Source: an uncultured Bacteroidales bacterium (GTDB taxonomy: Bacteria; Bacteroidota; Bacteroidia; Bacteroidales; Muribaculaceae). From it: DNA of 64,000 bases. The position numbers were made by a program, and so were the translations under genes. The DNA lies in NCBI GenBank assembly GCA_902779125.1, contig CACZAC010000001.1, positions 1 through 64,000 on the forward strand. The letters run 5' to 3'. This document shows, piece by piece, positions 52,807 through 62,297 of this stretch (position 1 is the first letter of the stretch; every line of letters starts with the position of its first letter). The notes beneath the pieces are model-generated. The model saw only the letters and a list, made by a program, of their open reading frames with translations, ran no database searches and was not told the DNA's origin.

Positions 52807-54129
52807 ATGAGGGAAAAGGAAATCCTGCAAACGGTCAAGGACCGCATGGGCATCGAGGCGCTTAACGAGATGCAGTGCCGGGCGCTAGATGTGTGGAAAT
52901 TGGGCAGAGGAGACCTTGTTTTGTACTCTCCGACTGGAACTGGCAAGACGTTGGCATTCGCTATGTGTGTGCTGCAAGCCATCAAACCACCCATGCACCA
53001 GTTGCAGGCCGTTGTGTTGTCGCCATCGCGTGAACTGGTGATGCAGACGGCCGAGATTCTCCGCCTCCTGTCCGAGGGATACAAGGTGACTCCCTGTTAT
53101 GGCGGTCATGCTGTTGCCGATGAGAAGGCATCGCTGGCAGTCACGCCAGACATTATTGTCGCTACCCCGGGACGCCTGTTAGACCATCACAAGCGTGGAC
53201 ACATCGACCTGAGAGGTACGCGTCTATTGGTGCTCGACGAGATGGACAAGTCATTGGAATTGGGCTTTGAGGACGAGATGCGCCAGCTGCTCAAACTGAT
53301 GCCGCGCCTCAATCGCCGCATTCTTGCCTCGGCAACAGTGCTAGATGTTGTACCTGACTATGTGCGGTTGCACAATCCTTTTATCCTCGACGTGCTGGAC
53401 AAGACCGACCAGCCTGCTGAACGCATCAAGGTGTGGCAGGTAGCATCCCCAGATAAAGATAAACTCGATACTTTGCGCCAGTTGTTGCTCAGCCTGGGTG
53501 GTGAGAAAACCATTGTGTTTGCCAACTACCGTGAGAGTGTGGAACGCATTCACCAGGCATTGGGAAAGTGCGGTATATCAGCGGGACTTTATCATGGAGC
53601 CATGGACCAGCAGGAACGTGAGTGTGCCGTTGCCATGCTCAACAACGGCAGCGTGAATGTACTCATTTCCACCGATTTGGCGTCCCGAGGCCTAGACATT
53701 GACACAGTAGAGCACATTGTTCATTATCATCTGCCGGTGAGTGAGCAGGCCTATGTTCATCGCAATGGCCGCACGGCGCGTGTGGATGCCACTGGACAGG
53801 CCTATATCATCACCGCCCCTGACGAACTTTTGCCCGAATGGGTCGTTGCCGATGACAGCTTCTCACTGCATCCTGCCGACAGATTGCCGAAGCCATTGAT
53901 GGTTACGCTCTATTTCCAAGCCGGCAAGAAGGAGAAATTGTCTCGGGGAGACATCCTGGGCTTTATTGCCAACAACAGTGACATTGACGCCGCCAACATC
54001 GGGCGTATCGATGTGCGTGACCATTACGCGCTTGCTGCCGTGCCACGCCAACTGGCCACTGATGCCTTAAAACGACTCCAAGCAGCTAAGGTCAAGGGCA
54101 AAAAAGTAAGAATATCAATTCTTAGATAA
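52807..54129 (+). CDS. DEAD-box-family RNA helicase with DEMD motif and DbpA-like C-terminus
   Basis: A 440-residue helicase: Q-motif region (LNEMQCRAL), Walker A SPTGTGKT (41-48), motif II DEMD (144-147) in place of DEAD, motif III SAT, then the RecA2 domain with TDLASRGLD and motif VI HRNGRTAR in place of HRIGRTGR. The last 75 residues (KLSRGDILGFIANNSDIDAA...IGRIDVRDHYALAAV) resemble the RNA-binding domain of DbpA, which acts on 23S rRNA during ribosome assembly. The role here is inferred from that tail. Confidence 0.88.
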   Translation: MREKEILQTVKDRMGIEALNEMQCRALDVWKLGRGDLVLYSPTGTGKTLAFAMCVLQAIKPPMHQLQAVVLSPSRELVMQTAEILRLLSEGYKVTPCYGGHAVADEKASLAVTPDIIVATPGRLLDHHKRGHIDLRGTRLLVLDEMDKSLELGFEDEMRQLLKLMPRLNRRILASATVLDVVPDYVRLHNPFILDVLDKTDQPAERIKVWQVASPDKDKLDTLRQLLLSLGGEKTIVFANYRESVERIHQALGKCGISAGLYHGAMDQQERECAVAMLNNGSVNVLISTDLASRGLDIDTVEHIVHYHLPVSEQAYVHRNGRTARVDATGQAYIITAPDELLPEWVVADDSFSLHPADRLPKPLMVTLYFQAGKKEKLSRGDILGFIANNSDIDAANIGRIDVRDHYALAAVPRQLATDALKRLQAAKVKGKKVRISILR

Positions 54130-54191
54130 TATTTGTTAACAATCATCGTTATAATCTTATATACCTTAAACTTAAAGCTATAGCAATATCT

Positions 54192-56201
54192 ATGAAACCC
54201 GAAGAAAGAAAACGCGACCTTTATTTTCTGAAACTGCTGTCGCGCAGTTTCCCGAATGTAGCAACCGCTAGCACCGAGATTATCAATCTCGAGGCTATTC
54301 TCAACCTCCCCAAAGGAACTGAACACTTCCTGGCCGACCTGCACGGTGAGTACCTGGCTTTCCAGCATGTGCTGCGCAATGCCAGTGGTAGGATTAAGCG
54401 TAAGGTGAGCACAATCTTCAATGACTCTCTTAGCGCCCGTGAGCAGAAGGACCTGTGTACCCTCATTTACTATCCAGCCGAGAAGTTGGAGCTGGTAAAG
54501 GATGAGATTAAAGAAAAGGAAGATTTGGACGACTGGTACTTTATCACCATCAACCGATTGGTGAGAGTATGCCGCCACGTTTCGTCAAAATACAGCCGTT
54601 CCAAGGTTCACAAGGCATTGCCCCAGGATTTCTCTTATATCATCCAGGAGCTTTTGCACGAGCATAGTAGTGACCCAAACAAGCAGGCTTATGTCGATGT
54701 GATTATCAAGACCATCATTTCGACCCATCGTGTAGATGAATTCATTATCGCCATGTGTAACCTGATTCAGCAGTTGACCATTGATATGTTGCACCTCTTG
54801 GGCGACGTCTATGACCGTGGTCCCAGCCCTGATAAAATCATGGATATCCTGTGCAACTACCACAATTTTGATATTCAGTGGGGCAACCATGACATCCTGT
54901 GGATGGGTGCCGCTGCGGGAAATGATTGCAGCATTGCCAACGTGCTGCGTATCGCCCTGCGCTATGGCAACCACGGTGTACTCGAGGATGGATATGGTAT
55001 CAACCTGTTGCCGCTGGCTACCTTTGCAATGGATACTTACGCCGACGACCCCTGCGAGCGCTTCCTGCCCAAGGATGGCAGTGCAAAAGACCCCGAACGC
55101 GCCCGCACAGCACAACTCGTGGCTCAGATGCACAAGGCCATCAGCATTATCCAGTTCAAACTCGAAGCCGCTGCCATCAAGCGCCGTCCCGACTTTAACA
55201 TGAAGGACCGCCTATTGCTCGACAAGATGGACCTGAAGAAGGGTGTCATCAAAATCAAGGGCAAGGAATACGAGCTGCTCGACACCAATTTCCCGACGGT
55301 GGATCCCAAACATCCTTTCAAACTCACTCCCGAAGAAGAGTCTATCGTAACGAAGCTCCACCAGTCATTCACCGAGAGCGACAAGTTGCGCAAGCACATG
55401 AAGTGCCTCTTCAGCAACGGATGCCTGTACACGATTACCAACGGTAACCTGCTCTATCATGCCTCCATACCCCTGAACGAGGATGGCACTTTGAAGGATG
55501 TGGATATTCGTGGCGAGAAGTTCCACGGCAAGGCACTGTTGAAACGGGCTGGCAACCTCATTCGCTCGGCGTACTTCGGCTGTGAGGACCCCGAAGAACG
55601 TGCCTTTGCGCTTGACTATGTTTGGTATCTGTGGTGTGGCCCCGATTCACCCGCATTCGACAAGAGCAAGATGGCTACTTTCGAGCGCTATTTCATTGCC
55701 GACAAGGAAACCCACAAGGAGATTAAAGGTGCCTATTACGCAATGCGTGATAATCCCCAGGTTGTCGATATGATTCTTGACGAGTTCGGTGTTGAAGGTG
55801 AGCATCGTCACATTATCAATGGCCATGTGCCCGTCAAGACCATCAAGGGCGAGAATCCCATCAAGGCTGGTGGTAAACTCATGGTGATTGACGGCGGCTT
55901 CTCCAAGGCCTATCAGCCCGAGACAGGTATTGCCGGTTATACGTTGGTATACCACTCTCAAGGATTTGAGCTGGTTCAGCATGAACCGTTCTCATCGATT
56001 GACGAAGCCGTACGCCTCGGCCAGGACATCAAGTCCACGCGCAACATCGTCGAGCACACCCATCAACGCATTCTTGTAAACGATACCGACATCGGTACCG
56101 AACTCAAGTCCCAGATTGAAGACCTCAAGGAACTTCTCGACGCCTACCGCTCCGGTGACATCAAGGAGCGCAACATCCGCCCCATCACCAACAAACGCTA
56201 G
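54192..56201 (+). CDS. fbp: Fructose-1,6-bisphosphatase, class III
   Basis: A 669-residue enzyme of the class III type found in Firmicutes and Bacteroidetes. The metal motifs of the calcineurin-like core are present (DLHGEYLAF; LLGDVYDRGPSPDKIM; QWGNHDILWMG; INGHVPVK). It dephosphorylates fructose-1,6-bisphosphate in gluconeogenesis. It begins 62 bp after the helicase gene and is followed by a terminator. Confidence 0.96.
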   Translation: MKPEERKRDLYFLKLLSRSFPNVATASTEIINLEAILNLPKGTEHFLADLHGEYLAFQHVLRNASGRIKRKVSTIFNDSLSAREQKDLCTLIYYPAEKLELVKDEIKEKEDLDDWYFITINRLVRVCRHVSSKYSRSKVHKALPQDFSYIIQELLHEHSSDPNKQAYVDVIIKTIISTHRVDEFIIAMCNLIQQLTIDMLHLLGDVYDRGPSPDKIMDILCNYHNFDIQWGNHDILWMGAAAGNDCSIANVLRIALRYGNHGVLEDGYGINLLPLATFAMDTYADDPCERFLPKDGSAKDPERARTAQLVAQMHKAISIIQFKLEAAAIKRRPDFNMKDRLLLDKMDLKKGVIKIKGKEYELLDTNFPTVDPKHPFKLTPEEESIVTKLHQSFTESDKLRKHMKCLFSNGCLYTITNGNLLYHASIPLNEDGTLKDVDIRGEKFHGKALLKRAGNLIRSAYFGCEDPEERAFALDYVWYLWCGPDSPAFDKSKMATFERYFIADKETHKEIKGAYYAMRDNPQVVDMILDEFGVEGEHRHIINGHVPVKTIKGENPIKAGGKLMVIDGGFSKAYQPETGIAGYTLVYHSQGFELVQHEPFSSIDEAVRLGQDIKSTRNIVEHTHQRILVNDTDIGTELKSQIEDLKELLDAYRSGDIKERNIRPITNKR

Positions 56202-56235
56202 ACTACCAATAGTATAGATATTCAAAAGCATTAAA

Positions 56236-56265
56236 ACGGTTTGTGCCTGTCACAGACCGTTTTTG
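56236..56265 (+). terminator. Intrinsic terminator after fbp
   Basis: Stem ACGGTTTGTG / CACAGACCGT (one G-U pair) with a 5-nt loop and TTTTT. Confidence 0.88.
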
Positions 56266-56363
56266 CTTATTTAAACATCTAAAGACCACGATAATTGCCT
56301 TGTTTAGGTAAGGATATGGTTATCTTTTTTATGTAATAATGATGTGTTTTAAAAAAAAAATGC

Positions 56364-56371
56364 TATATTTG
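56364..56371 (+). promoter_or_regulatory. -7 box for the OmpA-like lipoprotein gene
   Basis: TATATTTG fits TAnnTTTG, 55 bp before the ATG at 56426. Confidence 0.55.
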
Positions 56372-56425
56372 CGGGTTGTAAAGAGAGAATTATTCACATT
56401 ATTCATTTAATATACTTTAAAAAAG

Positions 56426-57115
56426 ATGAAAAAGACTTTGTGTTTATTACTGAGTGCAATGTTGATGTTTGGCATCACGGGTTGTGATTCAATGAACAAT
56501 GCCACTAAGGGTGGTCTGATCGGTGCTGGTGGCGGTGGCGCCCTCGGCGCAGGTATCGGCGCTCTCATTGGTAAGGGCAAGGGTGCTGCCATCGGCGGTG
56601 CTATTGGTGCTGTAGCTGGCGGTGTTGCCGGTACGCTCATTGGCAAGAAGATGGACAAGCAGGCTCGTGAATTGGCTCAAATCGCTGGTGCACAGGTTGA
56701 CACTGTAACCGACGTGAACGGTTTCGAGGGCATCAAGGTGACCTTCGACAACGGTATCCTGTTCGGCTTCAACAGCTCCAAGCTGGGCAATGACGCCAAG
56801 GCATCCCTCAACAAGTTTGCCACCTCGCTGCTCAACAACCCCCAGACTGATGTGCAGATTTATGGTCACACCGACAACGTGGGTACACGCGCAGCCAACG
56901 AGAAGGTATCCAACGCTCGCGCTACCGAGGTGATGAACTATCTGACCAATGCTGGCGTTCCCAAATCACGCCTTTCAAGCCGTGGTTTGGCATACGACTA
57001 TCCCGTTGCCAGCAATGACACTGAGGCTGGTCGCGCTCAGAACCGTCGTGTTGAAATCTACATCACGGCTAACGAGGAAATGGTAAAGGCTGCCCAGGAA
57101 GGCACGCTCGAGTAA
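56426..57115 (+). CDS. OmpA-family lipoprotein with glycine-zipper region
   Basis: A 229-residue lipoprotein. The signal peptide ends in a lipobox FGITGC with Cys20 as the lipid site. Residues about 28-72 are a glycine-zipper membrane segment (GGGGALGAGIGALIG; GAAIGGAIGAVAGGVAG). The C-terminal domain (about 105-220) is an OmpA-like peptidoglycan-binding fold, with the key motif YGHTDNVGTRAANEKVSNAR and NRRVEIYI. It probably ties the outer membrane to the cell wall. It is monocistronic. Confidence 0.93.
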   Translation: MKKTLCLLLSAMLMFGITGCDSMNNATKGGLIGAGGGGALGAGIGALIGKGKGAAIGGAIGAVAGGVAGTLIGKKMDKQARELAQIAGAQVDTVTDVNGFEGIKVTFDNGILFGFNSSKLGNDAKASLNKFATSLLNNPQTDVQIYGHTDNVGTRAANEKVSNARATEVMNYLTNAGVPKSRLSSRGLAYDYPVASNDTEAGRAQNRRVEIYITANEEMVKAAQEGTLE

Positions 57116-57141
57116 TTTACTGTTTTCCGTAAGATTTTATG

Positions 57142-57176
57142 CGGGCGCTCATCCTGGTGATGGGCGCCCGTCTTTT
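57142..57176 (+). terminator. Intrinsic terminator after the OmpA-like gene
   Basis: GC-rich stem CGGGCGC-TCATC / GATG-GGCGCCCG, followed by TCTTTTG. Confidence 0.85.
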
Positions 57177-57437
57177 GTGTCAAGTTGTTTGTTTATAGTC
57201 ACTTCCGTTGAGCGCCGATTTGAGTTTTGGAAAACTATTTTGTGTTGTCAAATTTTCAAACCATTGAAAAACAGTAGATTATGAAAATTAATTAAAAACT
57301 TTAGAAAATCAGCCGGAAATTTTGTTATTCAAAAATATCATATTACCTTTGCGTGGTTTTTCGCCATTGTAGCGATAACCCGACAAATAACCTTAAGATT
57401 ATTACTTAGGAAATTACTTAATTACAACAAGATAGCA
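57177..57437. other. Upstream region of nrdJ
   Basis: AT-rich. Holds a good promoter: TTG at 57322-57324, 19 bp, then TACCTTTG at 57344-57351, and a leader of about 80 nt. I see no cobalamin riboswitch elements and no NrdR-like paired boxes that I could defend. Confidence 0.5.
57322..57351 (+). promoter_or_regulatory. Promoter of nrdJ
   Basis: TTTG then 19 bp then TACCTTTG, the best full match to the Bacteroidetes -33/-7 consensus in the window. Confidence 0.7.
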
Positions 57438-60011
57438 ATGGAACCAAACACTTACACTTATCAACAGGCATATGAAGCCTCGTTGAAGTACTTTGACGGC
57501 GATGAACTTGCCGCCAGGGTATGGGCAACGAAGTATGCCTTGAAAGACTCTTTTGGGCATCTATATGAACTAACCCCCGATGACATGCATCGCCGCATCG
57601 CGCGTGAAATTGCCCGCATTGAAAATAAGTATCCCAACCCGATGAGCGAGGACCGCTTGTTTGAACTGATGAGCCATTTCCGTTATATCGTGCCGCAGGG
57701 TAGCCCCATGGCTGGTATCGGCAACAACTTCCAGGTGGGCTCGCTGAGCAACTGCTTCGTTGTGGGACTTGACGGTGAACCCGACAGTTACGGTGGTATC
57801 CTCAAGATTGACGAGGAACAGGTGCAGTTGATGAAACGCCGTGGTGGCGTGGGTCATGACCTGTCGCACATCCGTCCTAAGGGCTCTCCTGTAAAGAACA
57901 GCGCTTTGACCTCTACGGGCCTTGTGCCCTTCATGGTGCGTTACAGCAACAGTACCCGTGAGGTGGCCCAGGACGGCCGCCGTGGTGCCCTAATGCTCAC
58001 GGTAAGCATCAAGCACCCCGATGCCGAATCGTTTATTGATGCCAAGATGGAAGAGGGCAAAGTGACCGGTGCCAACGTGTCGGTACGTATCGACGATGAC
58101 TTCATGCGGGCCGCAGTCGAGGGCAAGCCTTATCACCAGCAGTATCCCGTCGAGAGCGACAAGCCTATTTATGAGCAGGAGACCGACGCTGCGCGCCTGT
58201 GGGCTAAAATTGTCCACAACGCATGGAAGAGCGCAGAGCCTGGCATCCTTTTCTGGGACACCATCACCCGTGAATCGGTACCCGACTGCTATGCCGACTT
58301 GGGCTTCAAGACCATCTCGACCAACCCCTGTGGCGAAATTCCGCTGTGCCCCTACGACAGTTGTCGCCTCATTGCCATCAACCTTTACAGCTATGTGAAG
58401 AATCCTTTCACGCCTGAGGCTTATTTTGACTTTGACCTCTTTGCTGAGCATGTGGCTTGTGCCCAGCGCATGATGGATGACATCATTGACCTGGAGATGG
58501 AGAAAATCGAGAAGATTCTTGACAAGGTGAAATCCGACCCCGAGACCAGTGAGGTGAAAACCACTGAGATGAACTTGTGGAACAAAATCCGTAACAAGAC
58601 GCTCAAGGGTCGCCGCACAGGCGTGGGCACCACTGGCGAAGGCGACATGATTGCCGCCATGGGACTGCGCTACGGCACTCCCGAAGCCACCGAATTCTCG
58701 GTAAGCGTTCATCGCGCCCTGGCATTGGCCGCCTATGGCTCCTCGGTACAGATGGCTAAGGAGCGTGGCGCATTTGAGATTTATGACGCCAAGCGTGAGG
58801 AAAACAATCCCTATATTAACCGTATCCGCGAAGCAGATCCGAAACTCTATGATGAAATGGTGAAGTATGGCCGCCGCAACATCGCTTGCCTGACCATCGC
58901 ACCGACTGGAACGACCAGTTTGTTGACGCAGACGACTTCGGGCATCGAACCCGTATTTATGCCTGTGTATAAGCGTCGCCGCAAGGTCAACCCCAGCGAC
59001 AAGGATGTTCATGTTGACCTGGTGGACGAGAACGGCGATTCGTTTGAGGAATTTATCGTCTATCACCACAAGTTGGTTACCTGGATGAACGCCAACAACA
59101 TTCCCGTGCGCCGTGACTACACACAAGAAGAACTGAATGCCATCGTTGAGAAATCACCTTACTATAAGGCTACAGCCAATGACGTCGATTGGGTCAACAA
59201 GGTAAGGATGCAGGGCGAGGTGCAGAAGTGGGTGGACCACAGCATCAGCGTGACCATCAACCTGCCCAATGACATCAGCGAGGAAATGGTCAATAAACTT
59301 TATGTCGAGGCTTGGCGCAGCGGCTGCAAGGGCTGTACTGTCTATCGCGACGGTTCGCGCACGGGCGTTCTTGTGGCATTGAGCGACAATGACAAGAAGA
59401 AGGAAAAAGAGAAAGAAGCTGCTGCCAACGAGGAACAGGCAGCTCGCTACATCGCACAGGAGGAGCACATCCTCAAGCGCCCCGTGGAACTGGAGGCCGA
59501 TGTGGTGCGTTTCCAGAACAAAAAGGAGAAGTGGATTGCCTTTATCGGCTTGATTGACGGTCGTCCTTATGAAATCTTCACCGGTATCGCCGATGACGAC
59601 GAGGGCATCTTCTGCCCGAAATCGGTCACTAAAGGAAAAATCATCAAGGCCGTTGGAGAGGATGGCGTGAAACGCTATGACTTCCAGTTCATCAACAAGC
59701 GCGGTTTCAAGACCACCATCGAGGGCCTGAGCGAGAAGTTCAACCCTGAGTTCTGGAATTATGCCAAACTCATCAGCGGTGTGCTGCGCTACGGTATGCC
59801 CATTCCTCAGGTTCTCAAGCTTGTGAGCAGTCTGGAACTTGACAGCCAGTCTATCAACACGTGGAAGATGGGTGTCGAGCGCGCCCTCAAGCGTTACATC
59901 CACAATGGTGAGGCTGCTGCCGAGCGCTGTCCCAATTGTGGCCAAGACACCCTGGTTTATCAGGAGGGTTGTCTTATCTGCACCAACTGCGGCACCTCTC
60001 GCTGCGGTTAA
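57438..60011 (+). CDS. nrdJ: Adenosylcobalamin-dependent (class II) ribonucleotide reductase
   Basis: An 857-residue enzyme that makes deoxyribonucleotides using coenzyme B12 and thus needs no oxygen or glycyl radical. It has the ten-stranded barrel motifs of class II enzymes: GSLSNCFVVGLDG, RRGGVGHDLSHIRPKG, the active-site NPCGEIPL and PTGTTSLL. The C-terminus is a lysine/glutamate-rich linker (about 640-670), a further domain, and a four-cysteine zinc-ribbon-like tail (CPNCGQDTL...CLICTNCGTSRCG). It is a single-gene unit with a terminator. Confidence 0.96.
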   Translation: MEPNTYTYQQAYEASLKYFDGDELAARVWATKYALKDSFGHLYELTPDDMHRRIAREIARIENKYPNPMSEDRLFELMSHFRYIVPQGSPMAGIGNNFQVGSLSNCFVVGLDGEPDSYGGILKIDEEQVQLMKRRGGVGHDLSHIRPKGSPVKNSALTSTGLVPFMVRYSNSTREVAQDGRRGALMLTVSIKHPDAESFIDAKMEEGKVTGANVSVRIDDDFMRAAVEGKPYHQQYPVESDKPIYEQETDAARLWAKIVHNAWKSAEPGILFWDTITRESVPDCYADLGFKTISTNPCGEIPLCPYDSCRLIAINLYSYVKNPFTPEAYFDFDLFAEHVACAQRMMDDIIDLEMEKIEKILDKVKSDPETSEVKTTEMNLWNKIRNKTLKGRRTGVGTTGEGDMIAAMGLRYGTPEATEFSVSVHRALALAAYGSSVQMAKERGAFEIYDAKREENNPYINRIREADPKLYDEMVKYGRRNIACLTIAPTGTTSLLTQTTSGIEPVFMPVYKRRRKVNPSDKDVHVDLVDENGDSFEEFIVYHHKLVTWMNANNIPVRRDYTQEELNAIVEKSPYYKATANDVDWVNKVRMQGEVQKWVDHSISVTINLPNDISEEMVNKLYVEAWRSGCKGCTVYRDGSRTGVLVALSDNDKKKEKEKEAAANEEQAARYIAQEEHILKRPVELEADVVRFQNKKEKWIAFIGLIDGRPYEIFTGIADDDEGIFCPKSVTKGKIIKAVGEDGVKRYDFQFINKRGFKTTIEGLSEKFNPEFWNYAKLISGVLRYGMPIPQVLKLVSSLELDSQSINTWKMGVERALKRYIHNGEAAAERCPNCGQDTLVYQEGCLICTNCGTSRCG

Positions 60012-60049
60012 TCAGACGATATTAAGTTAGGCAAAATACGTTGACATGT

Positions 60050-60090
60050 GGTGTGCCCTATCTAAGCGACGATAGGGTGCACCTTGTCTT
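60050..60090 (+). terminator. Intrinsic terminator after nrdJ
   Basis: Stem GGTG-TG-CCCTATC / GATAGGG-TG-CACC with a small internal mismatch and an 8-nt loop, then TTGTCTTT. Confidence 0.75.
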
Positions 60091-60124
60091 TATATTAACC
60101 AAATTCAACATTTTTACTATCATC

Positions 60125-61417
60125 ATGACACGATTAAAGTTTCTTTTTTTGTTCATGATTACATCGTTATCGATGTCGCTTTGGGCTGTTAACAGTACCG
60201 ATGTGCAGATGCAGGCAACGGCCAAGCGTGTGCTCAAATCCAGCCGCCCCATTGAACAGGTGGCTTATTATCCTGGCATGGCTGTCTATCGTCAGGCGGG
60301 TGGAGGATTTGCTGTTATCTCCAACAACGGGGAAACGCCTACTGTTTTGGCTTATTCCCATTCTGGCAACTTGGATCTCTCGCACAACAATCCTGGCTTT
60401 AACTGGTGGCTGAATGCCACAAGAAAGGTGATGATTCAGTCACTCCCTTTGCGCGAGACTACCAAGCCTGACCCCAATCGTTTCCCGACCTCGGTGCAGC
60501 CGCTCTTGACTTCCGCGTGGGGACAACGTGAGCCGTTTAAGTTCATGTGCCCGTTCGATAGCTATGTGTCTGACCAAAGCTTGTATGGGACTTACACGCC
60601 CGAATCCGGGCATTTCTCTGTGGGATGTGGTCCACTGGCAATGGCCCAGTATATGAATTACTACAAGTTTCCCAAGCATGGTGTTGGCGAAGAATCGGTC
60701 GAAGTGAAGTATGACCAGGGCAATGTCACGTTGCATGTTGATTTTGAATCTGCCACCTACGATTGGGACAACATGATTGACAATTATGAGGGCGAATACA
60801 CAGAGCAACAGGGCATGGCTGTTGCCCAGTTGTGCTACCATTGTGGTGTTGCGGCTCAGACAACCTGGAATAGTTTGGGTGGAGGCACAAACGATGAGCG
60901 TATACTTAACGCATTCATCAAGCACTTCAACTACAATGATACAGCCCACTACATTCCGCGTTCACGCTATGATGAGCCCACATGGATGGAAATGGTTTAC
61001 AGCATCTTGTCATCAGGTAACCCGATTCTGTATTCAGCCAAGGATATTAACCTTGAAGCAGGCATCCTTGCAGGCCACAATTTCATCATCGACGGATATG
61101 ACGAGAATGGCCTGGTTCATGTGAATTGGGGCTGGTATGGAATAGAAAACGGCTATTTTGATATTGCACTGCTCAATGTGCTGCAGTACACCTACGACGA
61201 TTGGCAGGCAATGTACGTCGGGCTCTATCCTAACCGCAGCCACCTTACTGGTGACATCAATGGTGACGGTGAGGTCAATATCGACGACTTGACTGCCCTT
61301 GTTGACTTCCTCTTGGGTGGCGACAATGGAAACGATGCTGCCGATGTCAATGAAGATGGACTCGTCAACATCGATGACCTGACAGCGCTTATCGACAAGC
61401 TGCTGTCTGATGAATAA
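60125..61417 (+). CDS. Secreted C10-family cysteine peptidase with dockerin-like repeats
   Basis: 430 residues from ATG 60125 (MTRLKFLFLFMITSLSMSLWA, a signal peptide); the frame is open to 60041 but that lies before the signal. The prodomain (about 22-115) is shorter than in the two copies at 8-11 kb. The catalytic Cys is C168 in SVGCGPLAMAQYMNYY and the His is H318 in AGHNFIIDGYD, with VHVNWGWYG after it. Two intact dockerin-like repeats end the protein (GDINGDGEVNIDDLTALVD; ADVNEDGLVNIDDLTALID). It is convergent with the YwqG-like gene, 9 bp apart. Confidence 0.92.
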   Translation: MTRLKFLFLFMITSLSMSLWAVNSTDVQMQATAKRVLKSSRPIEQVAYYPGMAVYRQAGGGFAVISNNGETPTVLAYSHSGNLDLSHNNPGFNWWLNATRKVMIQSLPLRETTKPDPNRFPTSVQPLLTSAWGQREPFKFMCPFDSYVSDQSLYGTYTPESGHFSVGCGPLAMAQYMNYYKFPKHGVGEESVEVKYDQGNVTLHVDFESATYDWDNMIDNYEGEYTEQQGMAVAQLCYHCGVAAQTTWNSLGGGTNDERILNAFIKHFNYNDTAHYIPRSRYDEPTWMEMVYSILSSGNPILYSAKDINLEAGILAGHNFIIDGYDENGLVHVNWGWYGIENGYFDIALLNVLQYTYDDWQAMYVGLYPNRSHLTGDINGDGEVNIDDLTALVDFLLGGDNGNDAADVNEDGLVNIDDLTALIDKLLSDE

Positions 61418-61426
61418 TGATTGTTG

Positions 61427-62263
61427 TTACCCGCAGTCCCAGCAGTAGTAAGTGAGGGAAAAATCACGCGCGGTGAGGTCATCACTGTTGATGAAGACAA
61501 AACCGCTGCCCATATCGCCCCACATGACTAATGCTTGGTTACTGGCGTGGGAGTACTGAGAATCCAATTGGAACAAGAGCGTGTCGTGACGTATAATGTC
61601 ACGGCGCGCTTCTTCTTGGCTATAGACAGGATAGCCCAGCATCTGGTGGCAAGGGCGTTTCATCCCCATGCTCTTCTCAAAAAACAAGCAATCGTCATTG
61701 TCGAGGTATTCATACCACATCTTGTCGTCGTGCTTCACGCCGGTAATTTCCTCGACAATGTCAAAGAACATGCTGTTGAAATGGCCGTCACTCACGCTCA
61801 TGGTTGTAATTTCACGCATCACGTCGATGGCCACTTCGCGCTTGACGGGTGTGAGCATGTCATCGACATTGTCATGAGTGGGTACATTGGCGGGAGCGGC
61901 GTTTTCACCGATAGCCTCATGATAAACAATCTTGAATCCCTTGCCATCATCAACATAGTTACCGCGGCAGCCATACATCAGTTCAGGGTTGAGGCTGATG
62001 AACCACTGCAGCATCCCTTGCTCGGGTAGGGGCGCTTGCAGCCCCGCTTGGGCACAATTAATCTGCATGAGCATGAGCATGGGTTTGCCTTGTTCATCAA
62101 CAGGATAATCTTTATCGACGGGCCAATAGGGTTTGCCGCCGATTTTGCTTCCAAGCGCCTCGGGCACGCGGTCCTCATTGAGAACCAGTCGGTAGTGGTC
62201 ACGCTCACTCCTTTTCTTGACTTCATCGGCAATCCTTATTGCCATTTCACTTGCTTGTCCCAT
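61427..62263 (-). CDS. YwqG-like (DUF1963) protein
   Basis: A 278-residue cytosolic protein matching the YwqG/DUF1963 fold: SKIGGKPYWP, then MLMLMQINCAQAGL, LQWFISLNPE, then a C-terminal HASNQALVMWGDMGSGFVFIN. The biochemical function of the family is not established. A start at 62263 gives the complete domain. It follows the fucosidase gene by 48 bp, mostly a heptad array, and may be cotranscribed. Confidence 0.82.
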   Translation of the reverse strand: MGQASEMAIRIADEVKKRSERDHYRLVLNEDRVPEALGSKIGGKPYWPVDKDYPVDEQGKPMLMLMQINCAQAGLQAPLPEQGMLQWFISLNPELMYGCRGNYVDDGKGFKIVYHEAIGENAAPANVPTHDNVDDMLTPVKREVAIDVMREITTMSVSDGHFNSMFFDIVEEITGVKHDDKMWYEYLDNDDCLFFEKSMGMKRPCHQMLGYPVYSQEEARRDIIRHDTLLFQLDSQYSHASNQALVMWGDMGSGFVFINSDDLTARDFSLTYYCWDCG

Positions 62264-62297
62264 ATAACCTCTTATTGATTCTCAAAAGCGCACACTT

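Noticed and set aside
57990-59126. Long antisense frame (378 codons) opposite nrdJ
   Set aside because: nrdJ is a complete conserved enzyme in the other strand; the antisense frame has no family motif or promoter and is a codon-use shadow.
8279-61417. Cellulosome
   Set aside because: Dockerin-like tails occur, but there is no cohesin, scaffoldin or cellulase, and the tagged enzymes are peptidases, an amidase and a nuclease.
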